A stretch of DNA of 64,000 bases, from contig NZ_JAHRYQ010000001.1 in assembly GCF_020622065.1 (NCBI RefSeq), forward strand, positions 1,550,001-1,614,000, read 5' to 3'. The notes beneath the pieces were generated by a model. The model had not been told where the DNA came from. It did no database searches and saw nothing but the letters and a program-made list of their open reading frames with translations. Shown piece after piece: positions 43,240 through 50,186 of the stretch (the first letter of the stretch is position 1; every line of letters starts with the position of its first letter). This DNA comes from Geothrix sp. Lineage in GTDB: Bacteria; Acidobacteriota; Holophagae; Holophagales; Holophagaceae. The position numbers and the translations under genes were made by a program.

Positions 43240-43773
43240 ATGAAACCAGTTCTGAATCTATTCGCTTCCCTCGCGGCCATCGGATTGGTCGTCAGCCTTG
43301 TTTCCCATATATTCGCCCTTTTTGGTCTGGCCGGCCCTCTGGGTGATTTCTCCTGGATCTTACATATTGGAATTTTTGTTGTTTGGATTCCAGCGGTCAT
43401 CGCAAGCCAGTCTTTAAGCCGCAATGTACCTTCCAAAGATTTCTGGAAGGCAGCACTGCGTGGGTGCCCACCCTGGATGAAGTACCTCACCTACTTCTTC
43501 TTCGGGTACGCCATCTTCAATTTCGCTCTATTCATCATTTCTGCTCCTGCGCACCCTGCTTCTGGGCCAATGCCACCAGCTGTAGTAAGGGGCTTCTCGG
43601 GCCACTGGATGGCCTTCTACTGTGCTGCCCTTTCAATTCTGTATTCCAGAATGAGCACCCAGGAACAACTTAGGCCGACACACTGCCCAAATGGGCATCC
43701 CATCAGCCCCCTCGCCAAATTCTGCGAGGCGTGTGGTTCCTCTGTCGGTCCAGGTTCAGTCGGCCCAAAATAG
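43240..43773 (+). CDS. Cassette 32: membrane protein with C-terminal zinc ribbon
   Basis: 177 residues. Four hydrophobic segments (about 5-27, 33-53, 79-99 and 117-135) precede a C-terminal zinc ribbon (HCPNGHPISPLAKFCEACGSSV). Such zinc-ribbon tails are common in small bacterial membrane proteins of unknown role. Confidence 0.7.
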   Translation: MKPVLNLFASLAAIGLVVSLVSHIFALFGLAGPLGDFSWILHIGIFVVWIPAVIASQSLSRNVPSKDFWKAALRGCPPWMKYLTYFFFGYAIFNFALFIISAPAHPASGPMPPAVVRGFSGHWMAFYCAALSILYSRMSTQEQLRPTHCPNGHPISPLAKFCEACGSSVGPGSVGPK

Positions 43774-43782
43774 TGAGCCTCG

Positions 43783-43906
43783 GCCTAACCCTCAGCTCAA
43801 CTCGGACCCAGCCTGCATTGCCTTCCGCTCTCTCTCAGTTTCTCTCTTCCCCGGCTCCGTTCAGCGCCTAGGTGCAGACGGTGCCGCTTAGCTCCATTCG
43901 TTAGGC
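43783..43906 (+). repeat. attC 32 (long, 124 bp, mixed arms)
   Basis: Left AAC, right CTT: hybrid arms, inner stem also altered (CCCAGCC with GACGGTGCC). Confidence 0.87.
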
Positions 43907-43914
43907 GCCAACAC

Positions 43915-44145
43915 ATGTCTATCCTGAGATCCATCCTGTCAAATCGCTGGACAAAGGTCGGGCTGATTCTAGTGGCGCTGGGTTGGGGTCCCCTCTTCGC
44001 GATCATCCTTCTTTCAAAATTAAGCATGTTGTCAGATCCAAACCCCAATCCGATTGGTTGTGGATTGCTTTTCGCCATCACATTCTTTCCTGCCGTTATT
44101 TGCCTTACTATCGGTTCCTTCCAATCCTTACGGCGACGATTCTGA
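43915..44145 (+). CDS. Cassette 33: small two-helix membrane protein
   Basis: 76 residues. Two hydrophobic segments (about 15-33 and 48-68) joined by a Pro/Asn loop (SDPNPNPIGCG). Basic C-terminus (LRRRF). No family recognised. Confidence 0.65.
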   Translation: MSILRSILSNRWTKVGLILVALGWGPLFAIILLSKLSMLSDPNPNPIGCGLLFAITFFPAVICLTIGSFQSLRRRF

Positions 44146-44155
44146 GTGAGCCTGT

Positions 44156-44279
44156 GCCTAACCCTCCGCTCAACTCAGGCCCCGCCTGCATTGCCTTCCA
44201 TTCTTTCTCTTCGTCTCGCGGTCCCGACTCCGTTCAGCGCCTCGGTGCAGACGGGGCCGGCTAGCTTCCTTCGTTAGGC
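44156..44279 (+). repeat. attC 33 (long, 124 bp)
   Basis: GCCTAAC to GTTAGGC; arms GCTCAACTCAGGCC and GGCCGGCTAGC. Confidence 0.9.
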
Positions 44280-44355
44280 AGACAGAACGGAGGCGCACCT
44301 CTGGATGGATATGCGACCACCGGTTACCATCGCCCGCGATGAAGGAGAATCCCCA

Positions 44356-44817
44356 ATGACCAAAATCACCCCGTTCCTGATGTTCAACGATCAGCTCGAG
44401 GCGGCCATGGAGTTCTACACCGCCACCTTCCCGGCCTCCGAAATCAGGAATGTCGCCCGCACCGGCAAGGATGGTCCGATCACTTCCGCCGAATTCGTCG
44501 TCGGTGGTCAAGTCTTCATGGGCTACAACGGAGGGGCCTACTTTACATTCTCCGAAGGCTTCTCGCTCTATGTTGACTGCGAGAGCCAGGCTGAAGTCGA
44601 CGGGTATTGGGACAAACTGGTCAAGGCTGGGGCGACACCTACCGCGTGCGGCTGGATCAAGGATCCCTTCGGTCTCTCATGGCAAATTGTCCCGCGGCGA
44701 TTCATGGAACTCATTGCCGATAAGAATCCCAAAAAGGTACAGGCGGTGATGGAAGCCATGATGACAATGGTGAAGCTCGATGTGGCGGCACTGGAGAAAG
44801 CCTATGATGAGGCGTAA
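44356..44817 (+). CDS. Cassette 34: VOC/PhnB-like protein
   Basis: 153 residues from MTKITPFLMFNDQ (GGAG site upstream). The block MFNDQLEAAMEFYTATFPASEI, then GGQVFMGYNGGAYFTFSEGFSLYVDCESQAEVDGYWDKL and DPFGLSWQIVPRRF, is the PhnB-like VOC fold of the 3-demethylubiquinone 3-methyltransferase domain family. Base composition is G+C-rich, close to the chromosome, so it may be a recent capture. Function of the family is mostly unknown. Confidence 0.85.
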   Translation: MTKITPFLMFNDQLEAAMEFYTATFPASEIRNVARTGKDGPITSAEFVVGGQVFMGYNGGAYFTFSEGFSLYVDCESQAEVDGYWDKLVKAGATPTACGWIKDPFGLSWQIVPRRFMELIADKNPKKVQAVMEAMMTMVKLDVAALEKAYDEA

Positions 44818-44853
44818 ACGCGGAGCGCCCACACCCCGGGCGTTGGAAGTGCT

Positions 44854-44977
44854 GCCCAACTCTCCGCTCAAGTCGGGCCGCGCCCGAACGGCCTTCCGTT
44901 CTCTCTCAGCATTTCGCTAACTCGGCTCTGCTCGTCGCCTCGGCGGCGGCTTGGCCGCTTAGCTTCATTTGTTAGGG
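44854..44977 (+). repeat. attC 34 (long, 124 bp)
   Basis: GCCCAAC to GTTAGGG; AAG/CTT arm type with GCGCCCGAACGG inner stem variant. Confidence 0.85.
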
Positions 44978-44983
44978 CTTACG

Positions 44984-45568
44984 ATGTTGCTCGCAGCCAC
45001 TCTTGAACCCAAACATCGCAAAGCATGGCGCGACTGGCTTGAGCATCACCACGCCATTGAGAAAGAAATTTGGCTGGTTTTTAAAAAGGCACATTCTGGC
45101 CAACTCACATTTACATACAGGGATGCTCTATCAGAAGCCATTTGCTTTGGCTGGATTGACGGTGTGCGCCAGCGAATCGACGACGAAAAGTATGCACAGC
45201 GATTTTCTCCACGCACCAAAACATCTAGATGGTCTTCGATTAATATTGCACTAGCAAAAGAATTGGAGGCCGAAGGCCTCCTTTCGCCATCAGGGATTGC
45301 CTCACTCAATCAGGCAAGGTCCGCCCAAACTGACTCAAGTAAGCCACCCGAACCATTCCCGCCTGTTTGGTTTATGACCGCCGTCCAGGCAGATATGGTC
45401 GCATTGAGCAACTTTCAGAACTTGCCTCCATCACATCAGCGTCGATATGTCGGCTGGGTGTCATCCGCCAAGCGCGAAGATACGCGTGAAAAGCGAATCG
45501 CTGAAGCAGTCATTCTTCTTAAAGAGAACAAGCGTATCGGCCTGGGTCCAGGGGAAGTGCGAAAATGA
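44984..45568 (+). CDS. Cassette 35: YdeI-like (bacteriocin-protection family) protein
   Basis: 194 residues from the ATG at 44984. WRDWLEHHHAIEKEIWLVFKK, then YRDALSEAICFGWIDGVRQRIDDEKYAQRFSPRTKTSRWSSIN, is the YdeI/OmpD-associated family signature. The C-terminal half (SAKREDTREKRIAEAVILLKENKRIGLG) matches the typical tail. Members have been linked to stress and peptide resistance. A DUF1801 gene, another member of this kind of small-protein set, follows 520 bp on outside the array. Confidence 0.82.
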   Translation: MLLAATLEPKHRKAWRDWLEHHHAIEKEIWLVFKKAHSGQLTFTYRDALSEAICFGWIDGVRQRIDDEKYAQRFSPRTKTSRWSSINIALAKELEAEGLLSPSGIASLNQARSAQTDSSKPPEPFPPVWFMTAVQADMVALSNFQNLPPSHQRRYVGWVSSAKREDTREKRIAEAVILLKENKRIGLGPGEVRK

Positions 45569-45586
45569 TTTGTAACCTCCTCGTAA

Positions 45587-45710
45587 GCCTAACCCTCAGC
45601 CCAACTCGGACCCCGCCTGCATTGCCCTCCGCTCTCTCTCGGCTACCCGCTTCCTCACCTCCGTTAGGCGCCCTGGGGCCGGCGGGGCCGGTTAGCGTCC
45701 TTCGTTAGGC
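45587..45710 (+). repeat. attC 35 (long, 124 bp)
   Basis: AAC/GTT arm type; it carries an extra internal GTTAGGC at 45663 that is part of the drifted loop. Confidence 0.88.
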
Positions 45711-45750
45711 CACTCGCCTCCCCGCACGAACTCATTGGAGTGCCACTTCC

Positions 45751-45921
45751 ATGCAAAACAAAATTTCCTTTGTCCTCGAAAGCCTTGGCCTGATCGGCCT
45801 CATCTATGGCTACACCAAGAAGAATCGAAACATCATGCTCATCTCGGCATTGGTTCTCTGGTTTGGTGGTTCATTGAATGACTTTGTGAAGGGATTCATT
45901 GACGGAATGCATGCCCATTAG
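45751..45921 (+). CDS. Cassette 36: 56-residue membrane protein
   Basis: Short gene with GGAG ten bases before its ATG. MQNKISFVLESLGLIGLIYG has one helix, and a second hydrophobic stretch (IMLISALVLWFGGSL) follows a Lys-Lys-Asn-Arg turn. Last gene of the array. No family recognised. Confidence 0.6.
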   Translation: MQNKISFVLESLGLIGLIYGYTKKNRNIMLISALVLWFGGSLNDFVKGFIDGMHAH

Positions 45922-45925
45922 ATTG

Positions 45926-46022
45926 GCCTGACCCTCGACTCAACTCGACCCCGCCACCGTGACCTTCCGCACTCTCTCGGCCTTTCGCGATCTCGGCTCC
46001 GCTTGTCAACTCGCCGTTAGCG
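45926..46022 (+). repeat. attC 36 (degenerate, 97 bp, right end of array)
   Basis: GCCTGAC to GTTAGCG. It keeps CTCAACTCG-ACCCCGCC and GCTCCGCTTGT fragments but has lost most of the right arm. It marks the decayed right boundary. Confidence 0.7.
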
Positions 46023-46090
46023 ACATCGAACCAAGAAAGCCACTCCCACCCCCTTGTTCATAAAATCTCCCCTGCTCCTAGGAGGAGGCC

Positions 46091-46510
46091 ATGAAAAAAC
46101 AAAGCGTGAGTCAAGGTCCCTCGGCGTCGGAACTCATCTCGGAACGAATCGCCGAGCTTGGGGACTGGCGCGGGGAAACCCTCAGCCGAGTCCGCAAGCT
46201 CATCCAGGAGGCCGATCCAGAGGTCGTCGAAGAGTGGAAGTGGATGGGCACGCCGGTCTGGTCGCACGACGGCATCCTCTGCACCGGGGAGTCCTACAAG
46301 AAGGCCGTGAAGCTGACCTTCATCAAGGGTGCCTCGCTGGAGGATCCGGACCATCTCTTCAACGCGAGCCTCGATGGAAACGCGCGGCGCGCCATCGACA
46401 TCCGCGAAGGGGAAGAAGTCGACGCGTCGGCTTTCAAGGCGCTCATCCGCCGAGCGGTCGACCTCAACCGATCCGGCCAGTCGAAGCCCCCGAAGAAAGC
46501 GAAGTCCTAG
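46091..46510 (+). CDS. DUF1801-family protein
   Basis: 139 residues, strong AGGAGGAGG ribosome site. EEWKWMGTPVWSHDGILCTGESYKKAVKLTFIKGASLEDP is the DUF1801 core. The Lys-rich C-terminal tail is typical. Function unknown. It lies just outside the last attC and is G+C-rich, so I take it as a chromosomal gene. Confidence 0.8.
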   Translation: MKKQSVSQGPSASELISERIAELGDWRGETLSRVRKLIQEADPEVVEEWKWMGTPVWSHDGILCTGESYKKAVKLTFIKGASLEDPDHLFNASLDGNARRAIDIREGEEVDASAFKALIRRAVDLNRSGQSKPPKKAKS

Positions 46511-46547
46511 GAGATCCCGCCCAGCCAGCTTCCTTGATGAGCGCCCC

Positions 46548-46946
46548 ATGCCCAAGCCCCCTCCGTTTTCTCGACCCGTGACCGCCCTCCGGAAAGCGGC
46601 CCTGGCCTTCCCCGAGACCACGGAGGACCACCCCTGGGGCGAGTGCGCCTTCAAGGTGAAGGGGAAGGTGTTCCTCTTCCTGTCCACGGGCGACGCCAGG
46701 CTCTCCCTTTCCATGAAGCTGCCCCAGTCGAACGGCTTCGCCCTCCTTCTGCCCTTCACCAAGCCCACGGGCTACGGCCTCGGCAAAAGCGGATGGATCA
46801 CGGCCACCTTCCCGCTGGGAGAAACGATCCCCCTGCCCTTGTTGCTGGACTGGCTCGAGGAGAGCTTCTTCGCCGTGGCGCCCAAGCGCGTATCGGCAAT
46901 CCTGGCGGCGAAGGCCCGCCCCGCGGCGCTCCGGAGCAGGCGATAA
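46548..46946 (+). CDS. MmcQ/YjbR-family protein
   Basis: 132 residues from MPKPPPFSRPVTALRKAAL. LAFPETTEDHPWGECAFKVKGKVFLFLS, then SMKLPQSNGFALL and KSGWITATFP, is the MmcQ/YjbR fold. These small double-wing proteins may bind DNA, but the role is not established. It follows DUF1801 by 37 bp and is probably co-transcribed. Confidence 0.8.
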   Translation: MPKPPPFSRPVTALRKAALAFPETTEDHPWGECAFKVKGKVFLFLSTGDARLSLSMKLPQSNGFALLLPFTKPTGYGLGKSGWITATFPLGETIPLPLLLDWLEESFFAVAPKRVSAILAAKARPAALRSRR

Positions 46947-46953
46947 TCGCTCC

Positions 46954-47616
46954 ATGGATGCTTCCGGCCCCCTTCGCGATCTCCCCCACGACCTCCTCGA
47001 GGCCTGCCGCCGCCTCCACGCAGGCCGCCTGCTGGCGGCTTCCGACGGCAACCTGTCCCTGCGGCTGGCCGACGGCCGCATCGCCATGACACCCAGTGGC
47101 GTGCCCAAGGCGAAGGTGAGGCTGGAGGACCTGGCCTACCTGGCCCTCGACGGCACCATCCTCTCGGGCCGCCCCAGCAGCGAGCGCGCCATGCACCTGG
47201 CCATCTACCGCGCCGTGCCGGAAGCCAGGGCCATCGTCCACGCCCACCCGCCCACCGCCATCGCCTGGTCGCTGGCGCGGCCCGAGCTGAGGGAGCTGCC
47301 TTCGGATGGCTTGCCGGAAGTCATCCTCGCCGCGGGCCGCATCCCCATCGTGTCCATGGCCATCCCCGGCACCGAGGCCATGGGCTCGAACCTCCTGCCC
47401 TTCCTGCCCGACCATCGCCTGATGATCCTGGCCCGCCACGGCGGCCTGTGCTGGGGCGAGCAGCTGGACGAGGCCGTGGGCGGCATCGAGCGGCTGGAAC
47501 AGGTGGCCGAGATCCTCTGGAAGGCCGAAGCCCTGGGCGGCGCCAAGCGCCTGGAACCCGCCGACCTGGACGAACTCCGAGCGCTTCGGGCCAAGCTGGG
47601 GCCTAGGATCATCTAA
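46954..47616 (+). CDS. Class II aldolase/adducin-family protein (methylthio-ribulose-P aldolase or dehydratase-like)
   Basis: 220 residues. The zinc-binding HAHPPTAI block and a C-terminal His in ARHGGLCWGEQLDEA fit class II aldolases (fuculose-phosphate aldolase/MtnB type). SDGNLSLRLADGRIAMTPSGVPK is the phosphate-binding region. The next gene is MtnA, so the substrate is probably 5-methylthioribulose-1-phosphate. It would then be cleaved (DHAP shunt aldolase) or dehydrated (MtnB); sequence alone does not decide. Confidence 0.8.
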   Translation: MDASGPLRDLPHDLLEACRRLHAGRLLAASDGNLSLRLADGRIAMTPSGVPKAKVRLEDLAYLALDGTILSGRPSSERAMHLAIYRAVPEARAIVHAHPPTAIAWSLARPELRELPSDGLPEVILAAGRIPIVSMAIPGTEAMGSNLLPFLPDHRLMILARHGGLCWGEQLDEAVGGIERLEQVAEILWKAEALGGAKRLEPADLDELRALRAKLGPRII

Positions 47617-47627
47617 ACGGATGAAAC

Positions 47628-47676
47628 AACCATAACTATATATAATGCATAATTTACAGATAATAAGAAACGAATG
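47628..47676 (+). promoter_or_regulatory. A+T-rich patch with TATAAT, candidate mtnA promoter
   Basis: A run of nearly pure A/T with TATAAT at 47641-47646 in an otherwise G+C-rich gap, 95 bp before the mtnA ATG. No good -35 box is seen. Confidence 0.35.
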
Positions 47677-47740
47677 ATCTCTGCGCTTCCCACGATGAAT
47701 CCACCCTTCGTCCAGCTCCCCCCATGACTGAGAATCAACC

Positions 47741-48736
47741 ATGAACCCCTTTGAATCCCTTGGCCTGAAACATGACGGACGCACGCTCTGGGTGCTGGAC
47801 CAGACGCAGCTCCCGGACGCCGAAGTCTGGCTGGATGGCAGCGCTCCTGAGGACATGATTGCGCTCATCAAGCGCCTGGCCGTGCGGGGGGCGCCTCTCA
47901 TTGGTGTGGCCGCGGCGGCCAGCCTGGCCACCTGCGCGGAGCGCGGGGCCACCGCGGCCGAGTACGCCGCCGCCTGCGCGACCCTGCGCGCGGCCCGGCC
48001 CACGGCCGTGAACCTCATGTGGGCCATGGACCGCATGAAGGCGGCGACTGATCCCGGGGTGGAAGCCCGGGCCATCTTCGAGGAGGATGTGCGACTGTGC
48101 GAGGGCATGGCCCAGCACGGCGCCGCCCTCATCCAGGACGGCGAAGGCATCCTCACCCACTGCAACACCGGGGGTCTCGCCACGGCGGGCATCGGCACAG
48201 CGCTGGGCGTCATCCGCCGCGCCCACGAGCTGGGCAAGCGCATTCATGTCTTCGCCGACGAGACGCGGCCCCTGCTCCAGGGTGGCCGCCTCACGGCCTG
48301 GGAACTGAGCAAGCTGGGCATCCCGTCCACCCTCATCACCGACAGCATGGCGGCCCTGCTCCTGCGCGACGGCAAGGTCCAGCGCGTGCTGGTCGGCTCG
48401 GATCGCGTGGCCGCCAACGGCGACTTCGCCAACAAGGTGGGTACCTACGGCCTGGCCGTGCAGGCCCGCTTCCACGGCGTGCCCTTCCATCCCGTGGCCC
48501 CCTTCTCCACGGTGGACCTCGCCTGCCCCAACGGCGCCGCCATTCCCATCGAGGAACGCGACCCCGCCGAGGTGCGCGGTCATGGCCGCCTGCGCTGGGC
48601 CCCCGAAGGAATGGCCGCGTGGAACCCCAGCTTCGATGTCACCCCGGTGGACCTCGTCACCAGTCTGGTGCTGGATCGCGGCGTCTACAGCGCCGGCCAG
48701 CTTCGATCCGGAGTCCTGGCCAGGGTGTGCGGGTAA
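47741..48736 (+). CDS. mtnA: S-methyl-5-thioribose-1-phosphate isomerase
   Basis: 331 residues. RGAPLIGVAAAASLA, THCNTGGLATAGIGTALGVI, HVFADETRPLLQGGRLTAWEL and VGSDRVAANGDFANKVGTYG are the MtnA/eIF2B-like hallmarks, including the catalytic Cys and Asp. It turns methylthioribose-1-phosphate into methylthioribulose-1-phosphate, the step before the class II aldolase encoded upstream. The pair gives a short route for recycling methylthioadenosine waste. Confidence 0.93.
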   Translation: MNPFESLGLKHDGRTLWVLDQTQLPDAEVWLDGSAPEDMIALIKRLAVRGAPLIGVAAAASLATCAERGATAAEYAAACATLRAARPTAVNLMWAMDRMKAATDPGVEARAIFEEDVRLCEGMAQHGAALIQDGEGILTHCNTGGLATAGIGTALGVIRRAHELGKRIHVFADETRPLLQGGRLTAWELSKLGIPSTLITDSMAALLLRDGKVQRVLVGSDRVAANGDFANKVGTYGLAVQARFHGVPFHPVAPFSTVDLACPNGAAIPIEERDPAEVRGHGRLRWAPEGMAAWNPSFDVTPVDLVTSLVLDRGVYSAGQLRSGVLARVCG

Positions 48737-48768
48737 AGACGAATGCGCCCTCTGTGGTTAATGGTTTC

Positions 48769-49146
48769 TCACTGCCCCCGTCCGCTCCAGGCCTGCAATC
48801 CCACGCCGATGACGATGATGAGCAGCGCCACCCACCGCATGGGCGTCATGGCCTCGCCGAGGAAGGCCCGGGCCATGAGGGCGTTGGCGATGAAGCCCAG
48901 CGCCAGGAAGGGGTAGGCGTAGTTCACCTGCACCATGGACAGGGCGCCCAGCCAGACGACGACGCTCACGGCGTAGCAGGCCAGCCCCGCGATGACCCAG
49001 GGCTCGAGCATGAGGCGGAACAGCGGGCCCGCGGCCAGCTGCATGCCCCCAGCCGCCTGCAGGCCCTTCTTCAGGCAGATCTGCGCGGCGGCATTGAGCA
49101 GCACGCCCAGCACGATGAGGGGGATGGCCTTCAGGTTGGGGCTCAT
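48769..49146 (-). CDS. EamA/SMR-type four-helix transporter (ArnE/ArnF-like)
   Basis: 125 residues with four membrane helices (about 7-24, 45-66, 73-92 and 97-118). AAAQICLKKGLQ and VNYAYPFLALGFI fit the small ArnE/ArnF-like flippase subunits and the SMR fold. Its ATG overlaps the stop of the GT9 gene (ATGA). The neighbouring ArnT-like transferases suggest it moves an undecaprenyl-linked sugar across the inner membrane. Confidence 0.75.
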   Translation of the reverse strand: MSPNLKAIPLIVLGVLLNAAAQICLKKGLQAAGGMQLAAGPLFRLMLEPWVIAGLACYAVSVVVWLGALSMVQVNYAYPFLALGFIANALMARAFLGEAMTPMRWVALLIIVIGVGLQAWSGRGQ

Positions 49147-50186
49147 GGGGCCTCCGGGGCGGGCAGGACTTGGCGTGGGACCTGGCGGGTGGCTGCATGG
49201 GCTTCAAGGGCGGCCCAGATGTGTTCTGCGGGCAGTTGGGTCATGCAGGGGTGATCCGGCAGCGGGCAGTGCCACTGCTGGCATTCGAGGCAGGCGAGAT
49301 CCTCCTTGCGCAGCACCGTCACCTGGGGCCCCCGGGGGGCCGTGTGGCGGGGGATGGTGGGCCCGAAGACGGCCACCACGGGCACGCCACAGGCCGCCGC
49401 GAGGTGGGCCAGGCCCGAATCGTTGGCCAGCACGGCGGTGGCGCCCGCGAGCCAGGCGGCGCTCTGGGACCAGGGGAGCTGCGCCGTGAGGTTCAGCACC
49501 TCGGGCACCTGCTCCTTCAGCCTGGCGCCCCAGATCACATCGTCGCCGGGCCCGCCTAGCACCACGATGCGGTACCCAGCTCCCAGGGCCCGCCGCGCCA
49601 GATCCACCAGCAGATCGAGCCCCAGCCGCTTGGCGCCCGCCGCCGCCCCGATGGCGAACGCGAGATAGGGCGCGACTTCGAATCCCTGGCGGCGGCGCTG
49701 CTCAACCACCGCCTCCACGCTGGCCTGCCGCGGGTGGAAGGGCAGGAAAGCCGCCGGCCCCAACTCGGGATAGCCGCACTTCACGATGTCCCGGTAGCGG
49801 TCGAGCGAGTGGTCATCCCGGTCCCAGTATTTCAAGCTGGCGGTCAGCAGGAGCGAGGCGCCGCCATCGCCGCAGCCCACGCGGCGCGGCACGCGGGCAA
49901 GGAAGGCCGCGGCCGGGGCGCGCAGGCTCTTCGCCAGAGCCAGCACGGAGGCTGGGCGATGGGCGCGGAGCAGCCGGACCCCCTCCCGCAGCCCGGTCTT
50001 TCCCGGGGGATCGGCCACGGCACCCGCATAGCCCTCGGCGCCCTCGAAGAGTTCCACCGTGGCCGCCGGGCCCCAGGCCACCAGGGGCAGACCCGCGGCG
50101 ATCAGCGGGGCGGCGGCCTGGTGCATCAGCACCGCGTCGCCGACGAAGCGGGGCAGACGGAGCCAGTGGGCGCCGGAGGGAATCAT
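49143..50186 (-). CDS. GT9-family (heptosyltransferase-like) glycosyltransferase
   Basis: 347 residues from MIPSGAHWLRLPRFVGDAVLMHQA. The N-terminal R-(F/I)-GD motif and C-terminal VLANDSGLAHLAAACGVPVVAVFGPTIPRHTAP are characteristic of the LPS heptosyltransferase family (GT9). It probably adds a sugar to the lipopolysaccharide core. A Cys-rich C-terminal segment (CLECQQWHCPLPDHPC) is an extra feature. It overlaps both neighbouring genes by ATGA, so the three are one operon. Confidence 0.82.
   Translation of the reverse strand: MIPSGAHWLRLPRFVGDAVLMHQAAAPLIAAGLPLVAWGPAATVELFEGAEGYAGAVADPPGKTGLREGVRLLRAHRPASVLALAKSLRAPAAAFLARVPRRVGCGDGGASLLLTASLKYWDRDDHSLDRYRDIVKCGYPELGPAAFLPFHPRQASVEAVVEQRRRQGFEVAPYLAFAIGAAAGAKRLGLDLLVDLARRALGAGYRIVVLGGPGDDVIWGARLKEQVPEVLNLTAQLPWSQSAAWLAGATAVLANDSGLAHLAAACGVPVVAVFGPTIPRHTAPRGPQVTVLRKEDLACLECQQWHCPLPDHPCMTQLPAEHIWAALEAHAATRQVPRQVLPAPEAP

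Larger units (their letters stand above)
26418..46022 (+). mobile_element. Integron-type gene-cassette array without integrase (CALIN), 36 attC sites
   Basis: Thirty-six attC sites in the same orientation divide 19.6 kb into 36 cassettes. Each site runs from a GCCTAAC-type box to a GTTAGGC-type box. The long sites pair through an imperfect stem (GCTCAACTCGGACCCCGCC with GGCGGGGCCGGTTAGC) in which C, T and A on the left arm have no partner. Such extrahelical bases are known to direct integrase to the bottom strand. All cassette genes are on the plus strand. No tyrosine recombinase is encoded in or beside the array. Gene cassettes look A+T-richer than their attC sites and than the chromosome. 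Confidence 0.93.

Noticed and set aside
45663-45669. Internal GTTAGGC in attC 35 as an extra cassette border
   Set aside because: No matching left box or arm; it is in the loop part of the 124-bp site.
26663-46022. CRISPR array
   Set aside because: Repeats are 66-127 bp, differ from each other, have two-armed symmetry and are separated by genes of variable length; no cas genes.
26418-46022. Transposon or prophage as the carrier of the array
   Set aside because: No transposase, resolvase, phage structural gene or terminal inverted repeat was seen at either edge.
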